A stretch of DNA of 64,000 nt from positions 351,821-415,820 of the forward strand of contig DDSV01000024.1 of the NCBI GenBank assembly GCA_002344215.1, given 5' to 3'. A program made the position numbers and the translations under genes. Positions 7,688-17,489 of the stretch are shown one piece after another (the first letter of the stretch is position 1; each line of letters begins with the position of its first letter). Under the pieces are notes generated by a model that saw only the letters and a program-made list of their open reading frames with translations, did not search any database and was not told the origin of the DNA. The stretch is from Akkermansiaceae bacterium UBA2381. GTDB lineage: Bacteria; Verrucomicrobiota; Verrucomicrobiia; Verrucomicrobiales; DEV007.

Positions 7688-10600
7688 TTGAAGAGCTTCA
7701 CGACCAGTCAACCCCACCGGTTCACCGCTCTTCTAATTGCGGCCGGACTTTCAGTGTTCGCTATCAATAGCCCGGCATGGTCACAGGATTCCCCCGCCAA
7801 CCAGGCCGGCTCAGCGGAATCCGTCGAAAAAAAGCCCGCCTGGTCATCTGCAGATACCAAGCTGGCCAATCATTACATTCAGATTCTGCAGAAAGATCCC
7901 GCCTACGGGAACGTCCTCGATCTTCTCTGGAATCTTTACGATAAGAAGAATCAGACCCCTCTGCTCCTCGATTACTTTAAAGGAGCCTCGGCGAAGGGAC
8001 CGGCGGTTGCCCGTCTTATCTATGCTCACCTCCTCCGGAAAAGCGGTGAGGTCGAATCAGCCCGTCCCTTTTATGACGAGGTCCTTGAGGCCGACCCGGC
8101 GAACCTTCCGGCACTAAAGGCGCTTGCCGAAATCGCGGACCAGCAAAAACGCTTCGGCAAGGCCCTTTCTCTCTACACCCGACTCGTCGAACTGATCCCC
8201 GACACGGCGGATGAGGGGATTTCGATCCGCCTCCGCAAGGCCGGTCTGCATCGCCTTCAGGGGCAAACGGAGGCCGCCGTGGCGGATTGGAATGAACTTC
8301 TCACCCGCTTCCCTGAGAACACTCAGCTCCGAACCGAGATCGTGGCGCTGCTTCTCGAGGCCGGTGAAACGGAGACGGCGGTCGAGGTTCTTTCCGGACT
8401 CGCTGCGTCGACCGACGTGCGGCAGAAACTCAATGCTCTGATGGAGCTCAACCGGCTCTATGAATTCGTCGGTGATTTCGACGGAGCCACCGGAGCCGCC
8501 CGCGAGGCACTTGCCCTACTCCATTTCAAAAATCATGACTATGCCGAGCTCTTCTCGCGAATGGTCCGGGCCCACGAACGCTTTGACCGGCTCACGGAAC
8601 TCAAGGAGAAATTGAAGGCGGCGGTGGATGCGGCCAATCCGACCGAACAATCCCTTTTTGATCTCGCCGAGTTCCACCGGCTGACGGCAAACCCGTCCGG
8701 AGAGGAGGAGGCCGTCAGCCTTCTGGTCAGGAGATTGCCCGGCGACCTCGATTATCGAATCCGGCTTTCTGAGATCCAAATGCGGAATGACCACTATGAC
8801 GCGGCCGCCGCTACCCTGGACGAACTTCTTGGCAGCCAGGAGGATGCTCCGCTCCATCTTGTGCTGCTGAGAGCTCGCATCGCCCTCCATGGCGAAAGCC
8901 GCGAAGCCGCGACAGGACTTCTCAGTAAATACCTCTCCCGCCATTCCCTCGACGCCGATGGCACCCGTCGAATCATCGATTTTGCGCGGGAGAACTATCT
9001 TGATGATCTCGTCGAAAGGCTCCTTCGGGAACCCGCCGGGAACGCAGGAGGCAACCGCGAGCAAATTCCCGCTCCGATCGAGCTGGCCCGGTTCCTTCAT
9101 GAGCGAGGCCGAAAGGCGCAGGCGGTTGAGACGCTGAAAGCCCACGTCGCTTCCGCAGAGGGAACTCCACTTGAGAAGGCCTCACGACTTTTCCAGATCG
9201 CCAATGTCCTGCGGGATCTCGACCAGCCCTCTGAAGCTCTGGCCGCAATCGATGAGGCGATCGCAATCGCCCCTGACCAGGTCGACTACCTCACAGCGAG
9301 AGTGGACCTCTATGTCGATTCCAGCGAGATCGAAAAGGCGATCGATCAACTCGAAGTGATCTGGGAAAAGAAGGAGGGATTTGAAGAACGTTCCGATGTC
9401 GACCAGCGCTTGTTCAGTCTCCTTCGCGGGCATTATTCCTCCGGGGTGAAACCCGAAACCGACCTCAACGTGCTTCAGGGAGGGAACGTCCAAAGTCTTT
9501 CCGAGTATCGCCGCCTTGCGGCCGCAGCCTCTCAGGTCAGCCGCAGCGGAGACGAGCCGCCCCCCCGCGAACTACTCGACTATTACGGGGCCATCAAGGA
9601 CGAGGCCAACCAACAACCCGACACCTCAAAACGATACCGGGCCGCCTGGTGGGCGCTCAAGCTGCAGGACAATCAGGAGTGTTTTCAACAGCTCACCAAA
9701 GCAACGGAGGAGGCGGGAAAGCCCAACATCGAGGTCGAAAAGATGCTCCTCACCCTGGCCGAGCTGAATGAGCGTCCCACCCTGATGGTGAGGCACCTGA
9801 CCACCCTGATTGAGATCGATCCCGAGAACGCCGACAATTATCGGCAGAAACGAGCCGAGATGCGTTTCGAACTCGGTTTTGAAGATGAGGCGGTGCGGGA
9901 ATTGAAAGATCTGGCCTCAAAACCTGACGCGTCGCTCAACACTCTCAGCACCCTCGCCAAGGTCTACCAGATGCAGGGTAACGCGGCCAAACAGATCGAA
10001 GTCTGGCAGAAAGCCTACCGTGAGGCCGACATTTTTGAAAAGCGGAGCATCATCAAACAACTTTCCACCGCCCTGATCGAGACGGGCCGACCCGAGGAGG
10101 CCCTGCAGGCTCAGATCGAACTACTCCAGAAGGAAACTGATCCTGTCCAGCGCCGTAAACAACTCGACACCCAGCTCACTCTGGCAAAATCTCATTATCT
10201 CCTCGATCCGATGCGGGAGCGCTATACCGAGCTCGGGCGCCAGCATCCCTTTGATCGTTTTTATCCCGAAGCGATCGCCCGGATCCAACAGGCCTCCGGC
10301 AATAACTCCGAGGCGTTTGAGGCAATGAAAAAGGCCTATTACATGTCCGGTCAGGACGGGGATCTCCTCGGGGAACTGGGCGAACTATCCGGTCGCCTCG
10401 GTGATCTCAAATCAGCCATTTACTACCGGAGGCAGTTGCTGACCAAAGGAGTCGGCGAGGACCTGGAAAACTGGAAAGCACTCATCGCGATGCTTGAGAA
10501 AGACCTGCGGGTTGGTGAGGCCGACCTGCTGCGGAAACGGCTCGAAACCAAATTCGGAACCGACACCGACTTCCTCAAAGAACTCTCCGATCACTACCTC

Positions 10601-13600
10601 AAAAACGGGCTTCTTCGCGATGCCGGGCGGACCCTCGACCGTCTCGTCGAACTGCGCGGATGGGATCTTGAGGCACTCTTTCACCTCGCTCTGCTGCAAA
10701 TTGAGCGCGAGGAAAACGAGGCGGCCTTCGCAACCCTCAAGAAGATTCTTGCCGATACCGGGGACGTGAAATACCCGGAAGGGTTCGGAGACAATCTACT
10801 CCCCCTCATTCGCGTGGCCACCCTTCCCGACGACGTGAAAAGTGCCCCGGGGAACGAACTCGATGCCTTTGTTTTCACCGTCGAGGAGTACCCCTTCACC
10901 GGCGGGACCCTTCAGGATGAGATTGCTGATGCGCTCCAGGAGGAGCGTCCGGAGTTTCGCTTCAGCCCCGTCGAACCGCACCTGATTCGTCTCCGCGCCC
11001 TCGAGGAAGCCTCTGCTCTGGCGGCAACTCTCGGGCAGACCACCACCTGGGTGGAATCGTGGAATCACAAAGACAGGCCCCTCGTTGAAAGGCTCTGGGC
11101 GACCCGCTACTCACTCGCGACATCGGCATTCGGCAATCTCCTCAGGGAACTTCCGGATTCGGAATCGTACTCGGATCAACTGTTTCTGGCTTATTCCCTC
11201 CTCCTCGCCGGACAGGTCGATCATTTTGTTGAATGGGTCGAGGCGGAGAATTCTGCAAAGGACACCCAGCATCCCCGTTCCATCTACGGAGCGATGGCGG
11301 CCTTGATCCTCCTCAAGGACAATTCCTCCGATCCCCTCTGCGACCCCGAAACGGTCTACCGGGCTCTCGAAGGAATGTCTCTCAGCAAATCAGTCGCCAC
11401 GCATCTTTTCGCCGAACTTCGCGAATCACGGAACTTCGAAAAGGCCTTCCGCGTCGGACGAATGTTTTCGGACTCAGTCATGAAGGGAGAGGGAGGTTTT
11501 CTCTTTGCTCTCTCCCAGGTGGCAGGAATGGCGGGAAAAAACGCTGAACGGGAAATCCTCCTCGACCGTTCTCTGGACTCGTTGAATTCGACCAATGGCA
11601 CCGGGATTTCGAATCATTTCTACGCTGCCCTGACCGAACGACTGAGCCTGCTGGAGAATGATGCCGCACGCTCCGCCTATCTGACAAATTTGTCGATGAT
11701 GCCCGGCCAGGAGACCCTCGGAGAATCCGAACGGCTTGAACGGGAGCTCCTCCTTGCCCTTGCGGCGAAAGACGACATGAGGGTCATCTCGCAGCTCGGG
11801 AAGTTGGTTGACCGGCAATTGGTTTCCATTCGTCCCGGCACTCCGGATCAGGACCAGGTGACCTACCGCCAGGGACAGAGCTGGCAGCGGATGAGCCAGA
11901 TTCTTCACTTCTACTCGGACCGACTTTTCCTAACATCTGAGACCGGACCCGCCTTTATCTCGGCCCTTGGAGGAGATCTTCCCGGTCTTTCGAGCGTCGA
12001 AAGCGTCAATGCCCAGTATGAACAGTTTGAGATCGACCGGCGCATCCTTCTCCTTGAATGGATGAATGCCGCGGAGAGGGAATCCCAGGTGCGGGGTTTG
12101 CTGGGGCTACTGCGCGAACCGGAAAGCCGGATGGAGCTTGGAAAGGCGCTTGAGAGCCGCTCCTTTCATCGTGAAGCCGTTCCGGTCTACCGGGCCGACG
12201 GGTTGGCAAGGGAGAACGACTACGCTCCCCTCCAAGGTCTCTTCGACGCCGCCGCCGAGGCTCTCGATCCGGAGCCTGCGCTGGCCATCATCAATCAAAT
12301 CAACACCCGGGAATTCCCGGCTCCGCCCGGATTAACCGTGGATTATCTCAATGAGCAGCACGCGAGATTCCTTCTTCTGGATCGTGATATCGATCGTCTC
12401 GTCCAGCTGAGCCGCCAACCTGAGGCGGGAGATGATGCCCCCCCGGTGACAAGTCGGGCCCACATCCCCTATCAGGACGCCCTCGTGGAAGCCTACCGCC
12501 TGTCCGGCCGGAACACTGAACTCCTCGAACTGCTCACTGAATTGCGAAAGCAGGGAAACGCCGACACCGCCCAGATTCTCATGGGGGCCCTTTTGCTGGA
12601 GAAGGCCGGGCGCTTTGCCGATGCCCTGGAATGGGTGGGGCCCGTTTCCCTGGATCCCGGAGAACCGGCTTTGCAACGGCAGGCTATCTTTCGCTCCATC
12701 GGATTGCACCGTTCACTCGGCTGGAAAAAACCGGAAGCGCTGCGTGAGCTTGCTCTGGCAAGTCTGGACCAGCAGCCGGCCGGAGTCTCCATGGAACTGG
12801 CCACCGCCCTGCATCAATCCGGTGCCACGAACGAGGCGTTCAGTGTTCTCAGGCTCCTGAGGCGCAAAAACACAAATGCGGCTCAACGCAGTGAGGCCTC
12901 CCTAGCGCTGATCCAGATGGAACGGGAGGACGGTTCTCCCTGGGGAAGCCTGACCGGGGAGGTTGAAGCACTCTTCCAGGATTTTGTTTATGCCGCTGAC
13001 GCGGGTGTTCCGGCGGGTTTTTCTGAAAAACCGAAAGCTTTCTCCACCAATGCCATGCGGCTCGTCGAGTGGGTCGTTTCCGATCCGAAAGGAAATGAGG
13101 AACTCGCCGGGATTATTGAGAACGTCTCCCGCCCCCGGGATACTTACTGGCTCGGGGAACTGATCATCGGATTCCTGCAAAATCGACTCGATGCCGCAGC
13201 GCATTCCGTCTATGCGGACAACGATCTGAAAGTGAGCGAAGAGATCCTCGAAACTCTTCCGGCATTCGGCCCTCCCGGAATTGAAACGGCCCGCGCCATT
13301 ATTGAGGCAAGTGGAAAACCGGGGAACGATTTTTTCCGCAACGCGCCGGAACGGCAGATCTCCTTTTTCCATCGCATCGGGGACAGACCGCGGCTCATCG
13401 AAGTTCATGACCAGCTCGTGCGGGAATCATTCTCAGACTTGTTCCATCAGAGTGGACTGGATGACTGGTTTCCCACTCTCGATGTGCGCAGAAGGCTCCC
13501 CCTCTTGTTCGCCTCACTCGGTGAGAATGAACTCGCCGGCAGCCTCTTCCGCGCCTATGACCAGGCCCTCGCCACTTATCAATGGAATCATCTCTCGTTT

Positions 13601-13861
13601 CTTAACGACTATATTGCCTTCCTGATCGATTCCGGTGATTTCCCCGCGGCGGAAAAGCTTCTCAAAGAAGTCCTTCCAAAGTCCCTGCGAATCGACTTGA
13701 GACTGGTGCCGCGGCTGTATCAGGCCCTCGGTCAACTGGACCGGTGGGAAGAGCTGACAAAAGATTGTCAACTCACCCGCGGGCAGTCCGCGATGATCCG
13801 CGACTGGGCGAGCGCTCTTGCCGAAGGACGCGAAATGGTCGATGCTGTTAAACAATGGTAA
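7688..13861 (+). CDS. Giant exported tetratricopeptide-repeat protein (2057 aa)
   Basis: Signal peptide at residues 1-33 (FTALLIAAGLSVFAINSPAWSQ), so exported, probably periplasmic. The rest is an almost uninterrupted alpha-solenoid of TPR-like helix pairs; clear units include AVARLIYAHLLRKSGEVESA followed by EVLEADPANLPALKALAEI, and SEALAAIDEAIAIAPDQVDY. No catalytic domain is recognisable. Such very large TPR proteins are frequent in Planctomycetes-Verrucomicrobia and presumably scaffold envelope complexes; that role is inference. Start is TTG at 7688, the only start placing the signal peptide at the N-terminus. The next gene overlaps its stop codon, indicating translational coupling. Confidence 0.85.
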   Translation: MKSFTTSQPHRFTALLIAAGLSVFAINSPAWSQDSPANQAGSAESVEKKPAWSSADTKLANHYIQILQKDPAYGNVLDLLWNLYDKKNQTPLLLDYFKGASAKGPAVARLIYAHLLRKSGEVESARPFYDEVLEADPANLPALKALAEIADQQKRFGKALSLYTRLVELIPDTADEGISIRLRKAGLHRLQGQTEAAVADWNELLTRFPENTQLRTEIVALLLEAGETETAVEVLSGLAASTDVRQKLNALMELNRLYEFVGDFDGATGAAREALALLHFKNHDYAELFSRMVRAHERFDRLTELKEKLKAAVDAANPTEQSLFDLAEFHRLTANPSGEEEAVSLLVRRLPGDLDYRIRLSEIQMRNDHYDAAAATLDELLGSQEDAPLHLVLLRARIALHGESREAATGLLSKYLSRHSLDADGTRRIIDFARENYLDDLVERLLREPAGNAGGNREQIPAPIELARFLHERGRKAQAVETLKAHVASAEGTPLEKASRLFQIANVLRDLDQPSEALAAIDEAIAIAPDQVDYLTARVDLYVDSSEIEKAIDQLEVIWEKKEGFEERSDVDQRLFSLLRGHYSSGVKPETDLNVLQGGNVQSLSEYRRLAAAASQVSRSGDEPPPRELLDYYGAIKDEANQQPDTSKRYRAAWWALKLQDNQECFQQLTKATEEAGKPNIEVEKMLLTLAELNERPTLMVRHLTTLIEIDPENADNYRQKRAEMRFELGFEDEAVRELKDLASKPDASLNTLSTLAKVYQMQGNAAKQIEVWQKAYREADIFEKRSIIKQLSTALIETGRPEEALQAQIELLQKETDPVQRRKQLDTQLTLAKSHYLLDPMRERYTELGRQHPFDRFYPEAIARIQQASGNNSEAFEAMKKAYYMSGQDGDLLGELGELSGRLGDLKSAIYYRRQLLTKGVGEDLENWKALIAMLEKDLRVGEADLLRKRLETKFGTDTDFLKELSDHYLKNGLLRDAGRTLDRLVELRGWDLEALFHLALLQIEREENEAAFATLKKILADTGDVKYPEGFGDNLLPLIRVATLPDDVKSAPGNELDAFVFTVEEYPFTGGTLQDEIADALQEERPEFRFSPVEPHLIRLRALEEASALAATLGQTTTWVESWNHKDRPLVERLWATRYSLATSAFGNLLRELPDSESYSDQLFLAYSLLLAGQVDHFVEWVEAENSAKDTQHPRSIYGAMAALILLKDNSSDPLCDPETVYRALEGMSLSKSVATHLFAELRESRNFEKAFRVGRMFSDSVMKGEGGFLFALSQVAGMAGKNAEREILLDRSLDSLNSTNGTGISNHFYAALTERLSLLENDAARSAYLTNLSMMPGQETLGESERLERELLLALAAKDDMRVISQLGKLVDRQLVSIRPGTPDQDQVTYRQGQSWQRMSQILHFYSDRLFLTSETGPAFISALGGDLPGLSSVESVNAQYEQFEIDRRILLLEWMNAAERESQVRGLLGLLREPESRMELGKALESRSFHREAVPVYRADGLARENDYAPLQGLFDAAAEALDPEPALAIINQINTREFPAPPGLTVDYLNEQHARFLLLDRDIDRLVQLSRQPEAGDDAPPVTSRAHIPYQDALVEAYRLSGRNTELLELLTELRKQGNADTAQILMGALLLEKAGRFADALEWVGPVSLDPGEPALQRQAIFRSIGLHRSLGWKKPEALRELALASLDQQPAGVSMELATALHQSGATNEAFSVLRLLRRKNTNAAQRSEASLALIQMEREDGSPWGSLTGEVEALFQDFVYAADAGVPAGFSEKPKAFSTNAMRLVEWVVSDPKGNEELAGIIENVSRPRDTYWLGELIIGFLQNRLDAAAHSVYADNDLKVSEEILETLPAFGPPGIETARAIIEASGKPGNDFFRNAPERQISFFHRIGDRPRLIEVHDQLVRESFSDLFHQSGLDDWFPTLDVRRRLPLLFASLGENELAGSLFRAYDQALATYQWNHLSFLNDYIAFLIDSGDFPAAEKLLKEVLPKSLRIDLRLVPRLYQALGQLDRWEELTKDCQLTRGQSAMIRDWASALAEGREMVDAVKQW

Positions 13862-14544
13862 CCCCAGCCCATCAGTACAGACTCTGTGCCACTCTGGTGA
13901 CAGTGTCCGTTTTTCTCTGCCAGTGCGAAACCCAACGCACTGTTAAATCAACACGCTCGTCCGTTTCTTTCGACCAACAGGCCTGGGGACCCGCCGGGGG
14001 AGCACCTGACAACTCTCAGGAGATTCGCTCCAAATTCGCTGAGCGAGGGTACAAGATTCAGGAGGACGGAACGATTAAGGCCGACAAACCCGATCTCTAT
14101 TCTGGAGAGAAATCTCGCGGGTTTGATGGAAATTTTGACACCAAGGAAGCCAAGTTGAGCAAGAAGGAGGCGAAAACGGGGGAGTTCAAAACACCCGAAT
14201 ACCTCGTGAGGCAGGACTTCAAAGGGGTCAAGGACGCGCGCGAAAGCGGTACGGCAGCACGTGAAGGCGAATCACAAGACAGACAGGCAGGGAAGCTATT
14301 TAAGAGTAAATCGAAAACCACCGGAGAACTCGCGACCTACGGAACAAAGGACTATCGGGAGGGAGCACAGGAATTCGACACAAGAACTGACCGTTCAACT
14401 TCTACGTCCGTCGAGAGTTCGCCCAATGCGAGCGGTACCGATCGCCCGACTGGTTATCGGGACAACATCTCCATGAGTATGGACGATGTGAAAAAGATGC
14501 TCAGCCCCGGCACCTATGCCCGAGGGACCGGTCTCATCGACTGA
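13855..14544 (+). CDS. Small exported, highly charged protein coupled to the TPR gene
   Basis: 229 residues; the ATG at 13855 overlaps the end of the TPR gene by 7 nt. Hydrophobic N-terminus LCATLVTVSVFLCQC, possibly a non-standard lipobox with Cys24 as lipid site, then about 200 residues rich in Lys, Glu, Ser, Thr and Gly with little hydrophobic content, probably largely disordered. Near the C-terminus a short conserved-looking segment SMSMDDVKKMLSPGTYARG may be a helix. No family recognised. Overlap with the TPR gene suggests the two products act together, perhaps as a lipoprotein anchor for the solenoid. Confidence 0.7.
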   Translation: MVTPAHQYRLCATLVTVSVFLCQCETQRTVKSTRSSVSFDQQAWGPAGGAPDNSQEIRSKFAERGYKIQEDGTIKADKPDLYSGEKSRGFDGNFDTKEAKLSKKEAKTGEFKTPEYLVRQDFKGVKDARESGTAAREGESQDRQAGKLFKSKSKTTGELATYGTKDYREGAQEFDTRTDRSTSTSVESSPNASGTDRPTGYRDNISMSMDDVKKMLSPGTYARGTGLID

Positions 14545-14558
14545 GTCGCTCAGGCAAC

Positions 14559-15668
14559 CTAGTAGAGTTCAACCGGAGACCGTTTTCCGTTCTCCACCGA
14601 GAGATTTTTTGCCTCCTCCTCGCCCAGGGTTGCCACCCTGAGGTCCCAAATCTGCGAATCGATCTCCTGGAAGCGCTCGATAGACCAGGGGAAGGGCGCT
14701 GCCATTTTCTTCTTGGTTGCCTCGATCCGCACTAGAGCATCATGCAGCACCGGATCCGGGAGGGTAGCGATGACTTCCGCCGCCTTCTCGACCAGCTCAA
14801 CCCGGTGGCAGATCATCGCGAGATCGTTCCCCGCTTCAATGCAGGCACGTATCGTGTCCTCGAAAGTCACTTCGTTCAACACCGCGCCCATGTCGAGGTC
14901 GTCGGTCATGACGAGGCCGTCGTAGGCAAGCTGATTGCGGAGGAATTGTCCGATGATGTTCTTCGAAAGCGAAGCGGGCCAGCGCGGTCGATCCGCATCC
15001 CAGCAGGGATAGTGCGAGTGACAGGTCATGATACTGTCGAGATCGGGAAGAAGGGCACGGAACGGCTTCAACTCCATGGCCTCCATCTCCTCAAGCGTCT
15101 TGTTGATCACGGGGAGTTCGTGATGGGGATCGCACTCGGCCGAGGCATAGCCCGGGAAGTGCTTGCCCGAGCTCAGGACGCCCTCTTTCCGCATCGCGAG
15201 GTTGAAGACGGAAGCATTGCGGATGACCTCTTCGGGGGTTCTGCCCCAGCAGCGTCCCTTGAGAGAGTTGTCGGCCTCGTCATCGAAGGAAAGGTCTAGG
15301 ACAGGACAAAGGTCGAGATTAAAGCCAAACATCCGGAGAATTTGTCCGGTGAGGCGACCGTGACGCTCGACCAGTTTCAGGTCACCCTTGTCACGGAATT
15401 GCTGGGCATTGGGCGGCTCACTGCCAATGAGGCGGAGACGGGAGACACGGCCACCCTCCTGATCGATCGTGATGAAAGGCTCAATTTCGCTTAGGTCACG
15501 CAAATCGTCGATCAGTTTGCGAAGCTGCTCCGGTGACTTGATGTTTCTACCGAAGAGAATGTAGCCCCCCGGTTGAAGCTTACGGAACCGGCGCGCCGTA
15601 TCCGGATCAAGTTCCGCTCCCGGAACTCCAGTGAGCAATAGTTGGCCAAGAGGAGCGCTTTCGTGCAT
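14559..15668 (-). CDS. nagZ: Glycoside hydrolase family 3 beta-N-acetylhexosaminidase (NagZ-like)
   Basis: Removes N-acetylglucosamine from muropeptides in peptidoglycan recycling. 369 residues, TIM barrel. Motifs: GGYILFGRNI, FITIDQEGGRVSRLR, NLDLCPVLDL, SGKHFPGYASAECDPHHELP (KHFPG motif plus the mobile-loop Asp/His used as acid/base), and VMTDDLDMGAV with the nucleophile Asp. No signal peptide, in keeping with a cytoplasmic enzyme. Single-domain, lacking the C-terminal domain of plant-type GH3 enzymes. It converges on the small exported protein gene with 14 nt between; no ampG or anmK is adjacent. Confidence 0.9.
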   Translation of the reverse strand: MHESAPLGQLLLTGVPGAELDPDTARRFRKLQPGGYILFGRNIKSPEQLRKLIDDLRDLSEIEPFITIDQEGGRVSRLRLIGSEPPNAQQFRDKGDLKLVERHGRLTGQILRMFGFNLDLCPVLDLSFDDEADNSLKGRCWGRTPEEVIRNASVFNLAMRKEGVLSSGKHFPGYASAECDPHHELPVINKTLEEMEAMELKPFRALLPDLDSIMTCHSHYPCWDADRPRWPASLSKNIIGQFLRNQLAYDGLVMTDDLDMGAVLNEVTFEDTIRACIEAGNDLAMICHRVELVEKAAEVIATLPDPVLHDALVRIEATKKKMAAPFPWSIERFQEIDSQIWDLRVATLGEEEAKNLSVENGKRSPVELY

Positions 15669-15733
15669 GCCGAAGAGGTAAGCGGATGGCCGGAGTTCCT
15701 CAATCGGTTTTTAATCAGGGATTCCGGGATCCC

Positions 15734-16891
15734 TTAGAGAAGCGCCGGGATCCCGAGGATCCTCCTCGCCTCAGCCTGATTCGCGAGCGCTTCAGGAAGA
15801 GTCGCCGCGGTAAATGTCACGTGCCCCATTTTCCGTCCCCGCCGTGCCTCATGTTTCTCGTAAAGATGCAGAGCCGCCCCGGGAAGCGCGAGGACCGCCG
15901 GCCAGTCAGGGTTCCCGTCGTTGTCCACCCAAACGTCGCCGAGGAGATTCAGCATCACCGCCGGACTGTGGAGCCGGGTGCTCCCGATGGGCAATCCACA
16001 GAGAACGCGAAGTTGCTGCTCAAACTGAGAAGTCTCGCAGGCATCAATGGTGTGGTGGCCCGAGTTGTGTGGACGTGGGGCCATTTCGTTCACGAGGAGG
16101 CGTCCATCGCCCGAGACAAAAAACTCCACCGCCAGAATCCCCCGGTAATCGAGTGCATCAGCAATCCCGAGGGCAATTTTGCCCGCTTCGGCCAGGATCG
16201 CCGGATCAAGCCGCGCCGGAACGATGGAGACGTCGAGAATGTGATCGCGATGAATGTTCTCCACAGGATCGTAGACTGCGGTATGACCCGCCTGATCCCG
16301 AACCACCAGGACGGAGAGTTCCGCCGCGAGGACAATCTTCTCCTCCAGGACAGCTCTCGGCGCCTCGAAAGAGGCCCAGATCTCGACCGCGTTGCTCCCG
16401 CGATTCACTCCGACCTGCCCCTTGCCGTCATACCCGAATTCCGCCGTCTTCAGAATGCCGCCGTTGTCCGGCAACTTCCCCAGCGCCGCATCCAGCTGAA
16501 CCGCGGAATCGACCACCATGAAAGCGGCGCAGGGAAATCCTTTCTCCAGCAGGAAACATTTTTCCCGTTCGCGATGCTGGCAGATTCCCACCGCAGCCGC
16601 ATCGGGCATGAGTGGTACCTTTTCGACAATTCGTTCCAGAAGTGACTTCGGAATGTTTTCAAATTCAACAGTCGCCACCTCGGCACGATCCAGAAAGGTG
16701 GCCAGCCCGTCACCACAATCAAAAGGCTCTTCGATGATCGAATCCGCCAAGCCTGCGGGCCCACTGTCCGGTGCGCCAATCCATGAGACGACCCGATAGC
16801 CCATCCGACGGGCCGCGATCGTGAGCATGCGCCCTAGCTGCCCGCCGCCAAGGACGCCGATAGTTGATCCCGGAGGCCGATATCCACTCAT
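15734..16891 (-). CDS. purK: 5-(carboxyamino)imidazole ribonucleotide synthase (PurK)
   Basis: ATP-grasp enzyme that converts AIR, bicarbonate and ATP to N5-CAIR in purine synthesis. 385 residues: N-terminal GVLGGGQLGRML, ATP-grasp core with LKTAEFGYDGKGQV, ENIHRDHILDVSIVPA, and VNEMAPRPHNSGHHTIDAC, the usual PurK signature. It overlaps purE by 4 nt (purE first), an arrangement that supports translational coupling; the purEK pair forms its own operon on the minus strand. Confidence 0.96.
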   Translation of the reverse strand: MSGYRPPGSTIGVLGGGQLGRMLTIAARRMGYRVVSWIGAPDSGPAGLADSIIEEPFDCGDGLATFLDRAEVATVEFENIPKSLLERIVEKVPLMPDAAAVGICQHREREKCFLLEKGFPCAAFMVVDSAVQLDAALGKLPDNGGILKTAEFGYDGKGQVGVNRGSNAVEIWASFEAPRAVLEEKIVLAAELSVLVVRDQAGHTAVYDPVENIHRDHILDVSIVPARLDPAILAEAGKIALGIADALDYRGILAVEFFVSGDGRLLVNEMAPRPHNSGHHTIDACETSQFEQQLRVLCGLPIGSTRLHSPAVMLNLLGDVWVDNDGNPDWPAVLALPGAALHLYEKHEARRGRKMGHVTFTAATLPEALANQAEARRILGIPALL

Positions 16892-17409
16892 TCGCCTGCG
16901 GAAAGGGGTGGCAGTTCAGCGGACTCTACTTTGGTGCGGAGCTCCTCACGATACGCGTTGAGCTTCCCGGCAAGTGTTTCATCCTCCATCGCGAACAGGG
17001 AAACCGCAAAAAGGCCGGCGTTGGTTGCTCCCGCTTCGCCAATAGCAAAGGTCGCCGTCGGAATTCCGGCGGGCATTTGCACGATGGAAAGCAGCGAATC
17101 GACTCCACTCAGAACACGGGACTGCACGGGAACGGCGAGAACCGGCACCGTGGTCAGGGCTGACGCCATCCCCGGGAGATGCGCGGCACCTCCCGCACCG
17201 GCGATGATACATTTCAAGCCGCGCTCCCGGGCACTTTTGGCATAGGAGAAGAGTAGATCGGGTGTCCGGTGAGCACTGACGACTTTTGCCTCAAAAGAAA
17301 TCCCGAAGTCCCGCAGCACCTCGGCCGATTTCCGCAAAGTCGGCCAATCCGAAGTGCTGCCCATGATGATTCCGACCTGTGGGGTGTCGCTGGGATGTTG
17401 AGCGGCCAT
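16888..17409 (-). CDS. purE: N5-carboxyaminoimidazole ribonucleotide mutase (PurE)
   Basis: Converts the PurK product N5-CAIR to CAIR (class I PurE). 173 residues with the signature motifs GSTSDWPTL, VVSAHRTPD and AGAGGAAHLPGM, and VPVLAVPVQS. Start ATG at 17409. First gene of the purEK operon; its stop overlaps the purK start. Confidence 0.96.
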   Translation of the reverse strand: MAAQHPSDTPQVGIIMGSTSDWPTLRKSAEVLRDFGISFEAKVVSAHRTPDLLFSYAKSARERGLKCIIAGAGGAAHLPGMASALTTVPVLAVPVQSRVLSGVDSLLSIVQMPAGIPTATFAIGEAGATNAGLFAVSLFAMEDETLAGKLNAYREELRTKVESAELPPLSAGE

Positions 17410-17489
17410 ATACTAGGTTCCTTAAACTGATGGAAAGAAACTGTCGAGCAGGGAATTTCAGTTCAAGCCGCCGTTCCCCCGCTTCTCCT

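Noticed and set aside
15686..16645. 319-codon open frame on the plus strand over purK
   Set aside because: Shadow of purK; no independent support.
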